From positions 2,870,001 to 2,934,000 of the forward strand of contig NZ_CP020330.1 in the NCBI RefSeq assembly GCF_002043005.1: a DNA stretch of 64,000 nucleotides, written 5' to 3'. Numbering within the stretch: the stretch's first letter is position 1; each line of letters opens with the position of its first letter. Below, piece after piece: positions 26,230 to 36,154 of the stretch. The notes beneath the pieces were generated by a model. It was not told the origin of the DNA. It searched no databases and saw only the letters and a program-made list of their open reading frames with translations. This DNA is from Martelella mediterranea DSM 17316 (GTDB lineage: Bacteria > Pseudomonadota > Alphaproteobacteria > Rhizobiales > Rhizobiaceae). Position numbers and translations under genes: made by a program.

Positions 26230-27447
26230 ATGACAATCGACAAATCGGCATTGGGTTTCGGCGATGTGGCGCTCGCGCCCTATGCCTGCAATCCGTGGAA
26301 AAGCCGCGGCCGGCTCTATCCCGAGCCCGACAGCCTGACGCGCTCGCCATTCCAGCGCGACCGCGACCGGATCATCCACACCACCGCCTTCCGCCGGCTG
26401 AAGCACAAGACCCAGGTGTTCATCGCCAATGACGGCGATCATTACCGCACACGCCTGACCCACACGATCGAGGTCGCGCAAGTCGCCCGCTCGCTCGCTC
26501 GCGCGTTGCGTCTGGACGAGGACCTCGCGGAAGGCGTGGCGCTGGTGCATGATTTCGGCCATACCCCGTTCGGCCATACCGGCGAGGATGCGCTGCACGA
26601 GAAGATGGCGGCCTATGGCGGCTTCGACCATAATGCGCAATCGCTCAGGATCGTGACCAAGCTGGAGCGCCGCTACGCCGAGTTCGACGGAATCAACCTG
26701 ACATGGGAGGCGCTGGAGGGACTGGTCAAGCATAACGGCCCCTTGCAGGACGCCGAGGGGAAGGGCATTGGCGGGCCGGTTCCGCAGCCGATCCTCGACT
26801 ATTGCGCCCGCCATGATCTCTGGCTTTCGACCCATGCCAGCATGGAGGCGCAGGTGGCCGCGATCGCCGACGATATCGCCTACAACACGCACGATATCGA
26901 TGACGGGCTGCGCTCCGGCTATCTGAGCTACGACATGCTGGAGGAGGTGCCGTTTCTGGCCGGCCTGATGTATGAGGTTCGCGATCGCTATCCCGGGCTG
27001 GAATCGAGCCGCTTCACCAACGAGATCATGCGCCGGCAGATCACGGCGATGGTCGAGGATGTGATCGGCGTTGCCCAGGAGAACCTGCGCACGGTCGCGC
27101 CGCAATCGGCCGATGAGGTTCGCCGCGCCGGCATGACGCTGGCGACCTTCTCGCCGGCGATGGCGGAGATCGATCGCCAGATCAAGAAGCTGCTGTTCCA
27201 CCATATCTACCGCAATCCGAATATCATGGTGATCCGCAAGGGCGCGGCGCAGATCGTTACCGACCTCTTCGACGCCTATATCGACGACCCGAAGCTGATG
27301 GGCGAGCATTCGTGGAGCGAGGGGATCGAGCGGCTGGAGCCGGCCCAGCTTGCCCGGCATGTCGCCGACTATCTCGCCGGCATGACCGACACCTATGCCT
27401 ACAACACGCACCGCCAGTTGTTTGACCATACCCCTGATTTACGGTAG
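26230..27447 (+). CDS. dgt: Deoxyguanosinetriphosphate triphosphohydrolase-like protein
   Basis: A 405-residue HD-superfamily dNTPase that releases triphosphate from dNTPs. Metal-ligand motifs: [27 protein letters not shown], and the HD signature [15 protein letters not shown], with a later [13 protein letters not shown]. Start ATG 26230 ([11 protein letters not shown]) follows AGGA by about six bases. It is followed by argS 57 bases downstream, the usual rhizobial order erpA-dgt-argS. Confidence 0.93.
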   Translation: MTIDKSALGFGDVALAPYACNPWKSRGRLYPEPDSLTRSPFQRDRDRIIHTTAFRRLKHKTQVFIANDGDHYRTRLTHTIEVAQVARSLARALRLDEDLAEGVALVHDFGHTPFGHTGEDALHEKMAAYGGFDHNAQSLRIVTKLERRYAEFDGINLTWEALEGLVKHNGPLQDAEGKGIGGPVPQPILDYCARHDLWLSTHASMEAQVAAIADDIAYNTHDIDDGLRSGYLSYDMLEEVPFLAGLMYEVRDRYPGLESSRFTNEIMRRQITAMVEDVIGVAQENLRTVAPQSADEVRRAGMTLATFSPAMAEIDRQIKKLLFHHIYRNPNIMVIRKGAAQIVTDLFDAYIDDPKLMGEHSWSEGIERLEPAQLARHVADYLAGMTDTYAYNTHRQLFDHTPDLR

Positions 27448-27504
27448 GAGCGCGGCAAACTGCGCCCTTTTGCGCCGGTCGCGCGGCGGCGGATGGAAAT
27501 TGAC

Positions 27505-29265
27505 ATGAACCTTTTTACCGATTTCGAACAGAGACTGAACGAACAACTGCTGACGATTGCCGAAATCGCGGAAAAGCGCGACACGCTGGATTTCGCCCGC
27601 ATCGTGGTTGAGCCGCCGCGCGACCCGAGCCATGGCGATATTGCCGTCAACGCCGCGCTGGTGCTGTCCAAACCGCTTGAGACCAAGCCGCGCGACCTTG
27701 CCGAAAAGATCGTCGCCGCGCTTGAGGCCGATGAGGATATCGCCGAGCTTTCGATCGCCGGCCCGGGCTTCATCAATATCCGGCTTTCGCCGCGCTACTG
27801 GCAGCGCGTTCTGCTGGCGCTGGTCCGTGAAGGCGAGGATTTCGGCCGCAGCGAAATTGGCAAGGGCCGCAAGATCAACGTCGAATATGTCTCCGCCAAT
27901 CCGACCGGGCCGATGCATGTGGGCCATTGCCGCGGCGCGGTGGTGGGTGACACGCTCGCCAATATCCTGGATTACGCCGGCTTCGCGGTGACCAAGGAAT
28001 ATTACATCAACGATGCCGGCGCCCAGGTCGATGTGCTCGCCCGCTCGGCATTCCTGCGCTATCGCGAGGCGCTGGGCGAGACGATCGGTGACATCCCGGA
28101 GGGGCTTTATCCCGGCGACTATCTCGTACCCGTTGGCGAAGCGCTGAAGGCGGAATTTGGACCATCGCTGCTTAATCTGCCGGAAGACCAGTGGATGCCG
28201 ATCGTCAAGGACCGGGCGATCGATGCCATGATGGAGATGATCCGCGCCGATCTCGCCGCCCTCAACGTCACCCACGAGGTGTTCTTCTCCGAGCGGCAGC
28301 TTCATGCCGACGATGCTGCGGCGATCCGTTCGGCGATCAACGACCTCACCTTCAAGGGCCATGTCTACAAGGGCACGCTGCCGCCGCCGAAGGGGCAGGT
28401 GCCCGAAGACTGGGAGGATCGCGAGCAGACGCTGTTCCGCTCCACCGAAGTGGGTGACGATATCGATCGACCGCTGATCAAGTCGGATGGCAGCTACACC
28501 TATTTCGCCGCCGACGTTGCCTATTTCCGCGACAAGTACGAACGCGGCTTCGACGAGATGGTCTATATTCTCGGCGCCGACCACGGCGGCTACGTGAAGC
28601 GGCTGGAAGCGCTCGCCAAGGCGGTGTCCGGCGGCAAGGCGAAGCTGACGGTGCTGTTGTGCCAGATGGTCAAGCTGATGCGCGGCGGGCAGGAACTCAA
28701 GATGTCGAAGCGCTCCGGCAATTTCGTGACGCTGCGCGAGGTCGTCGACGAGGTCGGCCGCGATTCCGTGCGGTTCATGATGCTGTATCGCAAGAGCAGC
28801 GAGCCGCTCGATTTCGACTTCGCCAAGGTTACCGAGCAATCCAAGGACAATCCGGTATTCTATGTCCAGTATGCGCATGCGCGCTGCATGTCTGTCCTGC
28901 GGCAGGCCCAGGAGAACTTCCCGGGACTGGATATTTCACAAAAAACACTGGAAGATGCGGTAAAGCAGGCGACTTACGAGCCGGAAGAACTTAGAGTTGT
29001 AGCCAGGCTTGCGGAATATCCGCGGGTAGTCGAATCGGCGGCGACAATGCACGAGCCGCATCGGCTGGCGTTTTATCTCTATGATCTGGCGTCGCAATTC
29101 CATTCCCATTGGAATAAAGGGAAGGAAAAGCAGGAGTTACGCTTTATTAATGAGAGTGACAGACAATCAACGATTGCGAAGCTCGGACTCGTATATTCTG
29201 TCGCTGCCGTATTGCGTTCCGGACTGGCTCTCACGGGAACCGACGCGCCGCAGGAAATGCGTTAG
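27505..29265 (+). CDS. argS: Arginyl-tRNA synthetase
   Basis: A 586-residue class I synthetase charging tRNA-Arg. The N-terminal Add1 domain ([16 protein letters not shown]) is followed by the HIGH-like motif ([18 protein letters not shown]), the KMSK loop ([16 protein letters not shown]) and the C-terminal anticodon-binding DALR domain ([18 protein letters not shown]). ATG 27505 is chosen over ATG 27493 by similarity to rhizobial homologues. The last 250 bases are visibly less GC-rich than the rest. Confidence 0.96.
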   Translation: MNLFTDFEQRLNEQLLTIAEIAEKRDTLDFARIVVEPPRDPSHGDIAVNAALVLSKPLETKPRDLAEKIVAALEADEDIAELSIAGPGFINIRLSPRYWQRVLLALVREGEDFGRSEIGKGRKINVEYVSANPTGPMHVGHCRGAVVGDTLANILDYAGFAVTKEYYINDAGAQVDVLARSAFLRYREALGETIGDIPEGLYPGDYLVPVGEALKAEFGPSLLNLPEDQWMPIVKDRAIDAMMEMIRADLAALNVTHEVFFSERQLHADDAAAIRSAINDLTFKGHVYKGTLPPPKGQVPEDWEDREQTLFRSTEVGDDIDRPLIKSDGSYTYFAADVAYFRDKYERGFDEMVYILGADHGGYVKRLEALAKAVSGGKAKLTVLLCQMVKLMRGGQELKMSKRSGNFVTLREVVDEVGRDSVRFMMLYRKSSEPLDFDFAKVTEQSKDNPVFYVQYAHARCMSVLRQAQENFPGLDISQKTLEDAVKQATYEPEELRVVARLAEYPRVVESAATMHEPHRLAFYLYDLASQFHSHWNKGKEKQELRFINESDRQSTIAKLGLVYSVAAVLRSGLALTGTDAPQEMR

Positions 29266-29322
29266 GTCCACCTGCACTCTCCCGTCGGCCTTGCGGCCGA
29301 TGGCAGCATTGGTGGTTTGAAA

Positions 29323-31509
29323 ATGGCAGACAAGAACAAGCCGGGTAGCGGCAATAATGGCGGCTTTGACGGGGACGATCCCTTTGCCGAACTGGCGAGG
29401 CTGATCGGCACGTCCGACAATGAGCCGCCGCGCCGACAGGAAGGTCCGTATCCGCCGGAAACGGCGGATGACCTGACGGACGAGCTGTTGCGCGAGTTCG
29501 ATTCCTTTCGCGGTCCTTCCGAACGTTCCGACCCGCCGTCGCGCCATGCGGCCGAGCCATCCTTCGCGCCGGAAGAGGAGGAACGCTACGACGAGCCCCA
29601 GCCCTTCGAGCCCGAGGAGCAGCCTGCTTCGATCTGGGACAGCATGCCGGCCGAGCCCGCGCCCGAGGAAGAGCAGCCGGATGATTTCGGCAGCTTCGAA
29701 TTGCGCGGCTCGCTTGGCGGATACGAGCCGCAACAGCCCCGTCAGTCCGATGTAATGCCGCCCGTCGATGAGCCCGTTGCGTCCCCGCCGCCATACCCGC
29801 CGGAGCCGGAATACGCGCCGGAGCCTCCGCTCCAACCGGAACCGGAATACCAACCGGAACCCGCATACGAGCCAGAGCCGCGCCAGCCGGCGGCGCATGA
29901 GGATCAGGAGCTCGATCTCGACCTCGACGAAATCGCGCTTGAGCTTTCGGAGCTCGAACTGGCCGATGACGGCCCGGGACCGCTGGACGACGTGGCGGCC
30001 GGCGACGACGACAGTGACGGCGATTTCGATCCGGCAGCGCTGATTTCGACAGAGGAGCCGCCCGCGCCGGTTGACGAACTCGACCTGCCGCCTATGGGCG
30101 ATGACGAAGTCGTGCCGGCCCGCGCCTCCGCCGAGCCCTACGAATTCGATCTCGACGAGGAGCTTGCCGATGTACTGGCGAGCCAGCCGGCTCTGGTCGA
30201 TCCGCTGCAGGAGGCGCCGGCGCAGCCGGACCTGCCCGAGGAGCTTGACTATTATGGCGCGGCGCAGGGCGAGGCTTATGACGAGCCCCTTCGGCAGACA
30301 GTGCCTCCGCAGGCTGGCTACAACGAGGCTGCGGAGGGCTTTGAAACCGCGGCCGATGAGGACTATTACGACTTTGACGATCGCGAGCGCCGTCCGGGCC
30401 TGCTGCCTGCGACCTTCCTTGGGGCAGGGCGCGTCGCCCTGATCGGCATTGCCGCGGTTGCGCTGGCCGTGCTGTTCGTGTTCGCGGGCATGCGCTATTT
30501 CGCCGGCGACAGCGGCGGCGAACCGGTGGTCATCACCGCGGAGAATTCGAGCGTCAAAGAGGCGCCGGAGGATCCGGGTGGCGAGGTTGTCCCCAACCAG
30601 GACAACGCCGTCTTCAATGATGTGTCCGGAACGTTGGCCGAGGCGCCGCGTCAGAACAGCCTGATCGCCTCCGACCAGGAGCCGACCGATGTCGAAAGCG
30701 TCGCGCCCAACCCGCTGGCCGGCAGTGCCGCGAGCGGCACTGCCGATACAGGCGGTCTCGAGCCGCGCAAGGTCAGAACCATGATCGTCAGGCCGGACGG
30801 CACGCTGGTCGAGCGCGAACCGCTTCAAATCAGCAGTTCGTCTTCGTCCGGGGTCAGAAAGCTTGAGACTCAGACCGCGCTGCCGAATGAAACCGGTCAG
30901 CTTGTCACCTCCATGCCTCAGGATAGTGCGAATGCCGGCGCGAGCGGTGAGACCGCGACGCCGTCCTTGGCGCCGGCTTCTGGAGGGTCGGACGAAACGG
31001 CAACGCCGCCCGTTACCGAGCCTGCCACCGTGGCTGACGCCGCTGCTCTGGATGCCGGCGATGCGACGGAGGAGCCGGCCGCGACGGAAGAGCCGGTACA
31101 GGATTTCGGCATCGCCAATGTGCCGCTGCCGATGCCGCGGCCGCCCGGCGGCGCGCCCGCGCGCGTTGCCGCCGCCAGCCCGGCTCCCGCAGCAGCCGCG
31201 TCGGTCACCGCGTCTGCCGCTACGGCACCTGCCGCAGCTGCGCCTCAGCCGAGCGCGCAGTCGACATCTGCCTACGCTATGCAGATCGCATCGCTGCCTT
31301 CGGTCGAGGAGGCGCAGCAGGCCTATCGGCGGCTCAGCGCCCAGCATCCCTCGGTCCTCGGACGGCGACCGGTGGAGATCGTTCCTGCGACGATTGCAGG
31401 CAAGGGGACGTTCTATCGGGTACGCATCGGTGCATCCAGCCTTTCCGAAGCGCTTTCGCTGTGCGAACGCTACAAGGCGGAAGGCGGAAGCTGCTTCGTT
31501 CCGCGCTGA
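29323..31509 (+). CDS. Large SPOR-domain protein, single-pass, acidic/proline-rich
   Basis: A 728-residue protein. The N-terminus carries a short conserved motif (DDPFAELARLIG). Residues about 70-350 are acidic and rich in Pro-Glu repeats (PEPEYAPEP, PEPEYQPEP, YEPEP). One membrane segment lies near residue 375 (VALIGIAAVALAVLFVFAG), then an Ala/Pro/Thr-rich periplasmic linker, and a C-terminal SPOR domain of about 80 residues (AYAMQIASLPSVEEAQQAYRR). SPOR domains bind denuded septal glycan, so a role in division or cell-wall remodelling is likely. The cytoplasmic part is unusually long. It lies between argS and nagZ, a conserved rhizobial position. Confidence 0.85.
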   Translation: MADKNKPGSGNNGGFDGDDPFAELARLIGTSDNEPPRRQEGPYPPETADDLTDELLREFDSFRGPSERSDPPSRHAAEPSFAPEEEERYDEPQPFEPEEQPASIWDSMPAEPAPEEEQPDDFGSFELRGSLGGYEPQQPRQSDVMPPVDEPVASPPPYPPEPEYAPEPPLQPEPEYQPEPAYEPEPRQPAAHEDQELDLDLDEIALELSELELADDGPGPLDDVAAGDDDSDGDFDPAALISTEEPPAPVDELDLPPMGDDEVVPARASAEPYEFDLDEELADVLASQPALVDPLQEAPAQPDLPEELDYYGAAQGEAYDEPLRQTVPPQAGYNEAAEGFETAADEDYYDFDDRERRPGLLPATFLGAGRVALIGIAAVALAVLFVFAGMRYFAGDSGGEPVVITAENSSVKEAPEDPGGEVVPNQDNAVFNDVSGTLAEAPRQNSLIASDQEPTDVESVAPNPLAGSAASGTADTGGLEPRKVRTMIVRPDGTLVEREPLQISSSSSSGVRKLETQTALPNETGQLVTSMPQDSANAGASGETATPSLAPASGGSDETATPPVTEPATVADAAALDAGDATEEPAATEEPVQDFGIANVPLPMPRPPGGAPARVAAASPAPAAAASVTASAATAPAAAAPQPSAQSTSAYAMQIASLPSVEEAQQAYRRLSAQHPSVLGRRPVEIVPATIAGKGTFYRVRIGASSLSEALSLCERYKAEGGSCFVPR

Positions 31510-31622
31510 TTTATTCCGCGTTTGACGCGGAATTGGTGTTTTTGCAGTGCAGGACCACACAAAATTGTGCATGAATGACGGGGCCTGTTCGAGCTTTGGC
31601 CCCGATCTCATATGATTCGCCC

Positions 31623-32642
31623 ATGACAAACGCCCCGAAAGCCATGATTCTCGGTTGCGCCGGCGCCCGCCTCAGCGACGAGGAGAGGGCATTCTTCCGC
31701 GCGGAGCAGCCCTGGGGCTTCATCCTTTTCGGCCGCAATGTCGAGACGATGGAGCAGATAAGGGCGCTGACGGCGGAGTTGCGCGCGGCTGTCGGTCGTA
31801 ATGCCCCGGTTCTGATCGATCAGGAGGGCGGCACGGTGCGTCGTCTTCGCCCGCCGCTGGTGCGCGATTATCCCCCCGCCTCGGTGATCGGCAGGCTCTA
31901 CGCCAGCTCTCCCGATGAGGCGAAAGAGGCGGCCTATGCCTGCGGGCGGCTGATTGCCGCGGACCTTCTGTCGGTTGGCGTCGATGTCGACTGCGCCCCG
32001 GTGCTCGACATGCCGCCGGAACCCGATACCGGCTTCATCGCCAATCGCGCCTTCGGGTCTGACCCGGAACAGGTGCGGGTTCTGGCGCAGGCCATGGCCG
32101 ACGGGCTGAAGGCCGGCGGCGTGCTGCCGGTGATCAAGCACATGCCCGGCCACGGGCGCGGCCTTGCCGATTCCCATATCGGCCTGCCGGTGGTCAAAGA
32201 GCCGCTGGCGCTGCTTGCCGAGCGCGATTTCCGGCCGTTTCGCGAGCTGACAGGCATCCGGATGGCGATGACCTGCCATGTACTTTTCGAGGCGGTCGAT
32301 GCCGAGAACCCGGCCTCGGCCTCGGCGAAGGTGGTCGAGCAGGTGATGCGCGGCTCGATCGGTTTCGACGGGCTGATCATCTCCGACGATATCTCGATGA
32401 ACGCGCTGGCCGGCGATATCGGCGAGCGCGCCCGTGCTGTCGCTGCTGCCGGCATCGACATCATCCTGCATTGCAACGGCAAGATGGACGAGATGCGCGC
32501 CGTCGCCGATGCCGCCCCGGCGCTTGCCGGCGTATCCCTGATCCGCAGCGATCGCGCACTGGATGGCCGTCCTGCGGCCGATGACGCCAATCTCGCCGCG
32601 CTGTCCCGCCGTCTCGACGACATTCTTCAGGCGAGGAGCTGA
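31623..32642 (+). CDS. nagZ: Beta-N-acetylhexosaminidase (peptidoglycan recycling)
   Basis: A 339-residue glycoside hydrolase family 3 enzyme that removes GlcNAc from GlcNAc-anhydroMurNAc peptides in the cytoplasm. His173 and His177 lie in KHMPGHGRG, the acid/base loop DSHIGLP follows, and the nucleophile is Asp255 in ISDDISM. ATG 31623 (MTNAPKAMILG) is chosen over an in-frame start 48 bases upstream because it matches the family N-terminus. Cell-wall theme shared with the SPOR gene upstream; scpA follows with a two-base gap. Confidence 0.94.
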   Translation: MTNAPKAMILGCAGARLSDEERAFFRAEQPWGFILFGRNVETMEQIRALTAELRAAVGRNAPVLIDQEGGTVRRLRPPLVRDYPPASVIGRLYASSPDEAKEAAYACGRLIAADLLSVGVDVDCAPVLDMPPEPDTGFIANRAFGSDPEQVRVLAQAMADGLKAGGVLPVIKHMPGHGRGLADSHIGLPVVKEPLALLAERDFRPFRELTGIRMAMTCHVLFEAVDAENPASASAKVVEQVMRGSIGFDGLIISDDISMNALAGDIGERARAVAAAGIDIILHCNGKMDEMRAVADAAPALAGVSLIRSDRALDGRPAADDANLAALSRRLDDILQARS

Positions 32643-32644
32643 TC

Positions 32645-33466
32645 ATGCAGGAAAGCTTCTTCCCCGAAAACGAGAATGCGACCGTCGAGGTGCGCGCCGC
32701 CGGTGAGGCCGTTCTGGTGATCGATGTGGGCGGTTTCGAGGGGCCGCTCGACCTGCTTCTGCATCTGGCGCGGACCCAGAAGGTTGATCTTGCCCGGATT
32801 TCGGTTCTGGCGCTGGCCGAGCAATATCTCGCCTTCATCGAAAGCGCGCGTCGCATCCGCATCGAGCTTGCCGCCGATTATCTGGTCATGGCCGCCTGGC
32901 TCGCCTATCTGAAGTCGCGGCTGCTGATTCCCAAAAGGCCGAGCGACCAGGAGCCTTCCGGCGAGGATATGGCGGCCACGCTCGCCTTCCGCCTCAAGCG
33001 GCTGGAGGCGATGCGCGATGCCGCAAGCCAGCTCGTCAACCGCAACCGGCTCGACCGGGACGTGTTCCGCCGCGGCGCGCCGGAACATATCCCCGATGAA
33101 ACCGGCTCCAGCTACATGGCGTCGCTTTACGAGCTGCTGGACGCCTATGCCAATATGCGCCAGCGCGCGGCGGTCAGCGAGGTGACGATCGCCCTGCGTC
33201 ACGTGTGGTCGCTCACCGATGCGCGCGAGCTCTTGCAGGGGCTGATCGGCGAGATCGGCGAATGGACCGCGCTCGATCGCTACCTGTTGCGCTATCTCAC
33301 CCGGCCGGAGGATCTGCGCACCGCGATCGCCAGCACCTTCGCCGCCTCGCTGGAACTGGCGCGCGAGGGCAGGCTTGACCTGAGGCAGGACGAAGCCTTC
33401 GCGCCGCTGATGATGCGCCGCGGCAGAGGCAGGAGCGAGCCCTTCACCGGCGAGGCCGCCGAATGA
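32645..33466 (+). CDS. scpA: Segregation and condensation protein A
   Basis: A 273-residue kleisin that bridges the SMC dimer in chromosome condensation. The signature FEGPLDLLLHLARTQKVDLARISVLALAEQY is near residue 35 and the C-terminal winged-helix region is present. The ribosome binding site GAGGAG overlaps the nagZ stop. The scpB start overlaps its stop by four bases, giving translational coupling of complex partners. Confidence 0.93.
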   Translation: MQESFFPENENATVEVRAAGEAVLVIDVGGFEGPLDLLLHLARTQKVDLARISVLALAEQYLAFIESARRIRIELAADYLVMAAWLAYLKSRLLIPKRPSDQEPSGEDMAATLAFRLKRLEAMRDAASQLVNRNRLDRDVFRRGAPEHIPDETGSSYMASLYELLDAYANMRQRAAVSEVTIALRHVWSLTDARELLQGLIGEIGEWTALDRYLLRYLTRPEDLRTAIASTFAASLELAREGRLDLRQDEAFAPLMMRRGRGRSEPFTGEAAE

Positions 33467-34158
33467 GCGAGCCCGAGGACAACGATGAGTCGTTGAGCCC
33501 GGAACGGATGCTGGAGGCCGAGCGGATCGCCGAGGCGCTGGTTTTCGCCTCCGCCGAGCCGGTGAGCGAGGCCTATATCGCTGAGCGCATTCCCGACGGG
33601 GTCAATGTGGCCGAGCTGATGGCGGGCCTTGCCGAACAATACCGCAATCGCGGCGTCAATCTGGTGCGGGTCGAGGATCACTGGGCGTTCCGCACCGCAG
33701 CCGATCTCTCCTTCGTCATCCATCGCGGCGAGCGCGAGGCGCGCAAGCTGACCCGCGCAGCACTCGAAGTGTTGTCGATCATTGCCTACCACCAGCCGGT
33801 GACCCGCGCCGAGATCGAGGAAATCAGGGGCGTTCAGACCTCCAAGGGCACGCTCGACGTGCTGATGGAGGCGGGCTGGGTCCGCTTTCGCGGACGCCGG
33901 CGCACGCCTGGTCGTCCGGTGACCATGGGCACGACCCGCAGTTTTCTCGATCATTTCGGCCTTGAGGAAATCCGCGACCTGCCGGGCCTCGAGGAGTTGC
34001 GCGGCGCGGGCCTGCTGTCTGGCCGGATACCGCCCGGCTTCCAGATACCGCTGCCGCTCAATGACGACGAAGACCTCACCGATGACGAAGAGCCGCTGGA
34101 TGCCGCCGACCTCGAGGATCTGGGGCTTTTGACACCGGGCGGTAAACATGATGAATAA
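33463..34158 (+). CDS. scpB: Segregation and condensation protein B
   Basis: A 231-residue partner of ScpA, a dimer of tandem winged helices that binds the kleisin. Motifs: EALVFASAEPVSEAYIAERIP and ALEVLSIIAYHQPVTRAEIEEIRGV. The acidic C-terminal tail (DDDEDLTDDEEPLDAADLED) is typical of rhizobial homologues. Overlaps scpA by ATGA. Confidence 0.93.
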   Translation: MSEPEDNDESLSPERMLEAERIAEALVFASAEPVSEAYIAERIPDGVNVAELMAGLAEQYRNRGVNLVRVEDHWAFRTAADLSFVIHRGEREARKLTRAALEVLSIIAYHQPVTRAEIEEIRGVQTSKGTLDVLMEAGWVRFRGRRRTPGRPVTMGTTRSFLDHFGLEEIRDLPGLEELRGAGLLSGRIPPGFQIPLPLNDDEDLTDDEEPLDAADLEDLGLLTPGGKHDE

Positions 34159-34215
34159 GCTCTAGAAAAAGCCGTCGCGCCGATGTATGGCGAGGCAAAA
34201 CGTTCTGGAGCGGCG

Positions 34216-35325
34216 ATGAATTTTGCCCGGCGCCCTGTAGCTGAGAGCGGTCAGACCGCGCGGCTCGGTTTCGAAGATATCCGCCACGGCTATGGCCAGG
34301 GCGACGTCGTCAAGGGCGTGTCGCTGTCTGCCGCGCCCGGAGAGGTGCTGTGCCTGCTGGGGCCGTCCGGTTCGGGAAAAAGCACGCTTCTGCGCATCGC
34401 CGCCGGCCTTGAACAGCCGCATCACGGCCGGCTGCTGATCGATGGCGTCGAGGTGACCGGGCCGTCGACCTTCCTGCCGCCGGAGCGGCGCGGCATCGGG
34501 CTGATGTTTCAGGATTTCGCGCTGTTTCCGCATATGACGGTCGCCGACAATGTCGCCTTCGGCCTGCAGCGCCTGCCAAGAGCGTCACGGCAGGCCGCCG
34601 TCGGCGAGGCTCTCGCGCGCGTCGGGCTTTCCGGCTACCGCGACAAATATCCGCATATGCTGTCGGGCGGCGAGCAGCAACGCGTGGCGCTGGCGCGCGC
34701 CGTCGCCCCGCGCCCTTCCGTACTGTTGATGGACGAACCGTTTTCCGGCCTCGATTCGCGGCTGAAGGATCAGGTGCGCGCCGAAACGCTGGCCGTTCTG
34801 CGCGAGACCGGCGCGACCGTCATGATCGTTACGCACGACCCCGGCGAGGCGATGGGGGTGGCCGACAGGATCGCCTTGCTGAAGGACGGACATCTGGTGC
34901 AGACGGGCACGCCGCGCGCGCTGTTTTCCCGACCGGAGAGCCTGTTCGCCGCCTCTTTCTTCTCTGAAATCAATCGTTTCGAAGGAAAAGTTGAAGCGGG
35001 ACGGGTTGAGATTCCTTTCGGTAGCCGGTCGGTCGCCGCCGCCATGCCGGACGGCCCTGTCACGATCGCGATCCGCCCCGGCGATATCCGTCTGAGCCAG
35101 GAGGCGACGCTTTCCGGCCAGCCGGCGGAGGTGCTCGAACGCCGCTTTCTCGGTACCCAGGAACTGTTCCGGCTGAGGATCGAGGGTACGTCGCATGTTG
35201 TCGACGCCAGCATTTCCGCCGGCGCGATCGGTGAGGGCGTGGGACGGGTTTTCATCGAAGTCGACGATCAGACTATTTTGGTATTTGAAAATCGCGAGCA
35301 AACGCCTTACACCAGAGACACCTAA
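34216..35325 (+). CDS. Orphan ABC transporter ATP-binding protein (Fe3+/spermidine/molybdate-like)
   Basis: A 369-residue importer-type ATPase. Walker A (GPSGSGKST), the Q-loop (LMFQDFALFPHMT), LSGGEQQRVALARA, Walker B (VLLMDEPFSGLD) and the switch His (IVTHDPGE) are intact. A TOBE domain forms the C-terminus (IAIRPGDIRLSQEATLSG). ATG 34216 is preceded by GGAG; a start 33 bases upstream is open but weaker. No permease or binding-protein gene is nearby. It sits between scpB and tatA. The partner and substrate are unknown. Confidence 0.88.
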   Translation: MNFARRPVAESGQTARLGFEDIRHGYGQGDVVKGVSLSAAPGEVLCLLGPSGSGKSTLLRIAAGLEQPHHGRLLIDGVEVTGPSTFLPPERRGIGLMFQDFALFPHMTVADNVAFGLQRLPRASRQAAVGEALARVGLSGYRDKYPHMLSGGEQQRVALARAVAPRPSVLLMDEPFSGLDSRLKDQVRAETLAVLRETGATVMIVTHDPGEAMGVADRIALLKDGHLVQTGTPRALFSRPESLFAASFFSEINRFEGKVEAGRVEIPFGSRSVAAAMPDGPVTIAIRPGDIRLSQEATLSGQPAEVLERRFLGTQELFRLRIEGTSHVVDASISAGAIGEGVGRVFIEVDDQTILVFENREQTPYTRDT

Positions 35326-35343
35326 GTAACAGGAGATTTGGTT

Positions 35344-35559
35344 ATGGGTAATCTCGGTATCTGGCAGCTGCTCATCATTCTGGCGATTGTCGTGCTGCTT
35401 TTCGGCCGCGGCAAGATTCCCGAACTCATGGGCGATGTCGCCAAGGGCATCAAGAGCTTCAAGAAGGGCATTTCGGACGACGACGAAAAGCCGGCGGAGA
35501 AGGACAAGACCGTCGAGCACACTGTTGACCACAGGGCAGACGAGACCAAGCAGGGCTGA
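35344..35559 (+). CDS. tatA: Twin-arginine translocase subunit TatA
   Basis: A 71-residue protein with one N-terminal membrane helix ([17 protein letters not shown]), the FGRGKIPEL hinge and an amphipathic helix, then a charged tail. TatA forms the protein-conducting assembly for folded exports. AGGAG lies eight bases before ATG 35344. First gene of tatABC. The BMP-type binding protein at 49503-50600 carries a possible Tat signal, so it is a potential client. Confidence 0.95.
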   Translation: MGNLGIWQLLIILAIVVLLFGRGKIPELMGDVAKGIKSFKKGISDDDEKPAEKDKTVEHTVDHRADETKQG

Positions 35560-35599
35560 TGCCGGGCAGCCGGCAACGGCTGGCCGCAGGAGAATGTGA

Positions 35600-36154
35600 A
35601 TGCTTGACATTGGCTGGACCGAGCTTTTGGTCGTGGCGATCGTGCTGGTCGTTGTCGTTGGGCCCCGCGAACTTCCGCATGTGCTGAGGACCTTCGGCAA
35701 GACCATGACGAAGTTTCGGCGCATGGCGTCCGACTTCCGGTCACAGATGGACGATGCGCTAAAAGAGGCGGATATGGAAGACGTCTCGACGGCGATCCGG
35801 GACGTCAGAAGAATCAATCCCGCCAATCAGTTGCGCGACGCGATCAATCCATTGCGCCAGACCGCGCGGGATATCGACTCCGACCTCAGGAAATCGACCG
35901 CGCTCGACAACAAGCCTAAGCCCAAAGCCGATGGGCCGGAGCTGAAGAAGGCGTCCTATCCCACGCCCGGCACAAACCCCGATGTCTCGCCCGTCAATGC
36001 GTTCGACAAGGCGGCGGCGAAAAAGGACGAGGCTGCACCGGCGCTGGTCTCGAAGCCCCGGGACGAAAAGCTTGTCAGCCACAGGCCCGGCTTCAAGGCC
36101 GCGCCCAGGCCGGTCAAATCGAAATCGTCCGGTGGACGCAGGAGCGGGCGATGA
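35600..36154 (+). CDS. tatB: Twin-arginine translocase subunit TatB
   Basis: A 184-residue protein with the TatB start (MLDIGWTELLVVAIVLVVVVGPRELP), an amphipathic helix (FRRMASDFRSQMDDAL) and a long charged, proline- and lysine-rich tail. With TatC it forms the signal-peptide receptor. Its stop overlaps the tatC start by four bases. Confidence 0.94.
   Translation: MLDIGWTELLVVAIVLVVVVGPRELPHVLRTFGKTMTKFRRMASDFRSQMDDALKEADMEDVSTAIRDVRRINPANQLRDAINPLRQTARDIDSDLRKSTALDNKPKPKADGPELKKASYPTPGTNPDVSPVNAFDKAAAKKDEAAPALVSKPRDEKLVSHRPGFKAAPRPVKSKSSGGRRSGR

Noticed and set aside
29167..31629. An 820-codon open frame on the minus strand, antisense to the SPOR gene
   Set aside because: Its translation is Arg/Gly-rich with no domain, and it simply mirrors the GC-rich, repeat-containing SPOR coding strand. 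It has no ribosome binding site.
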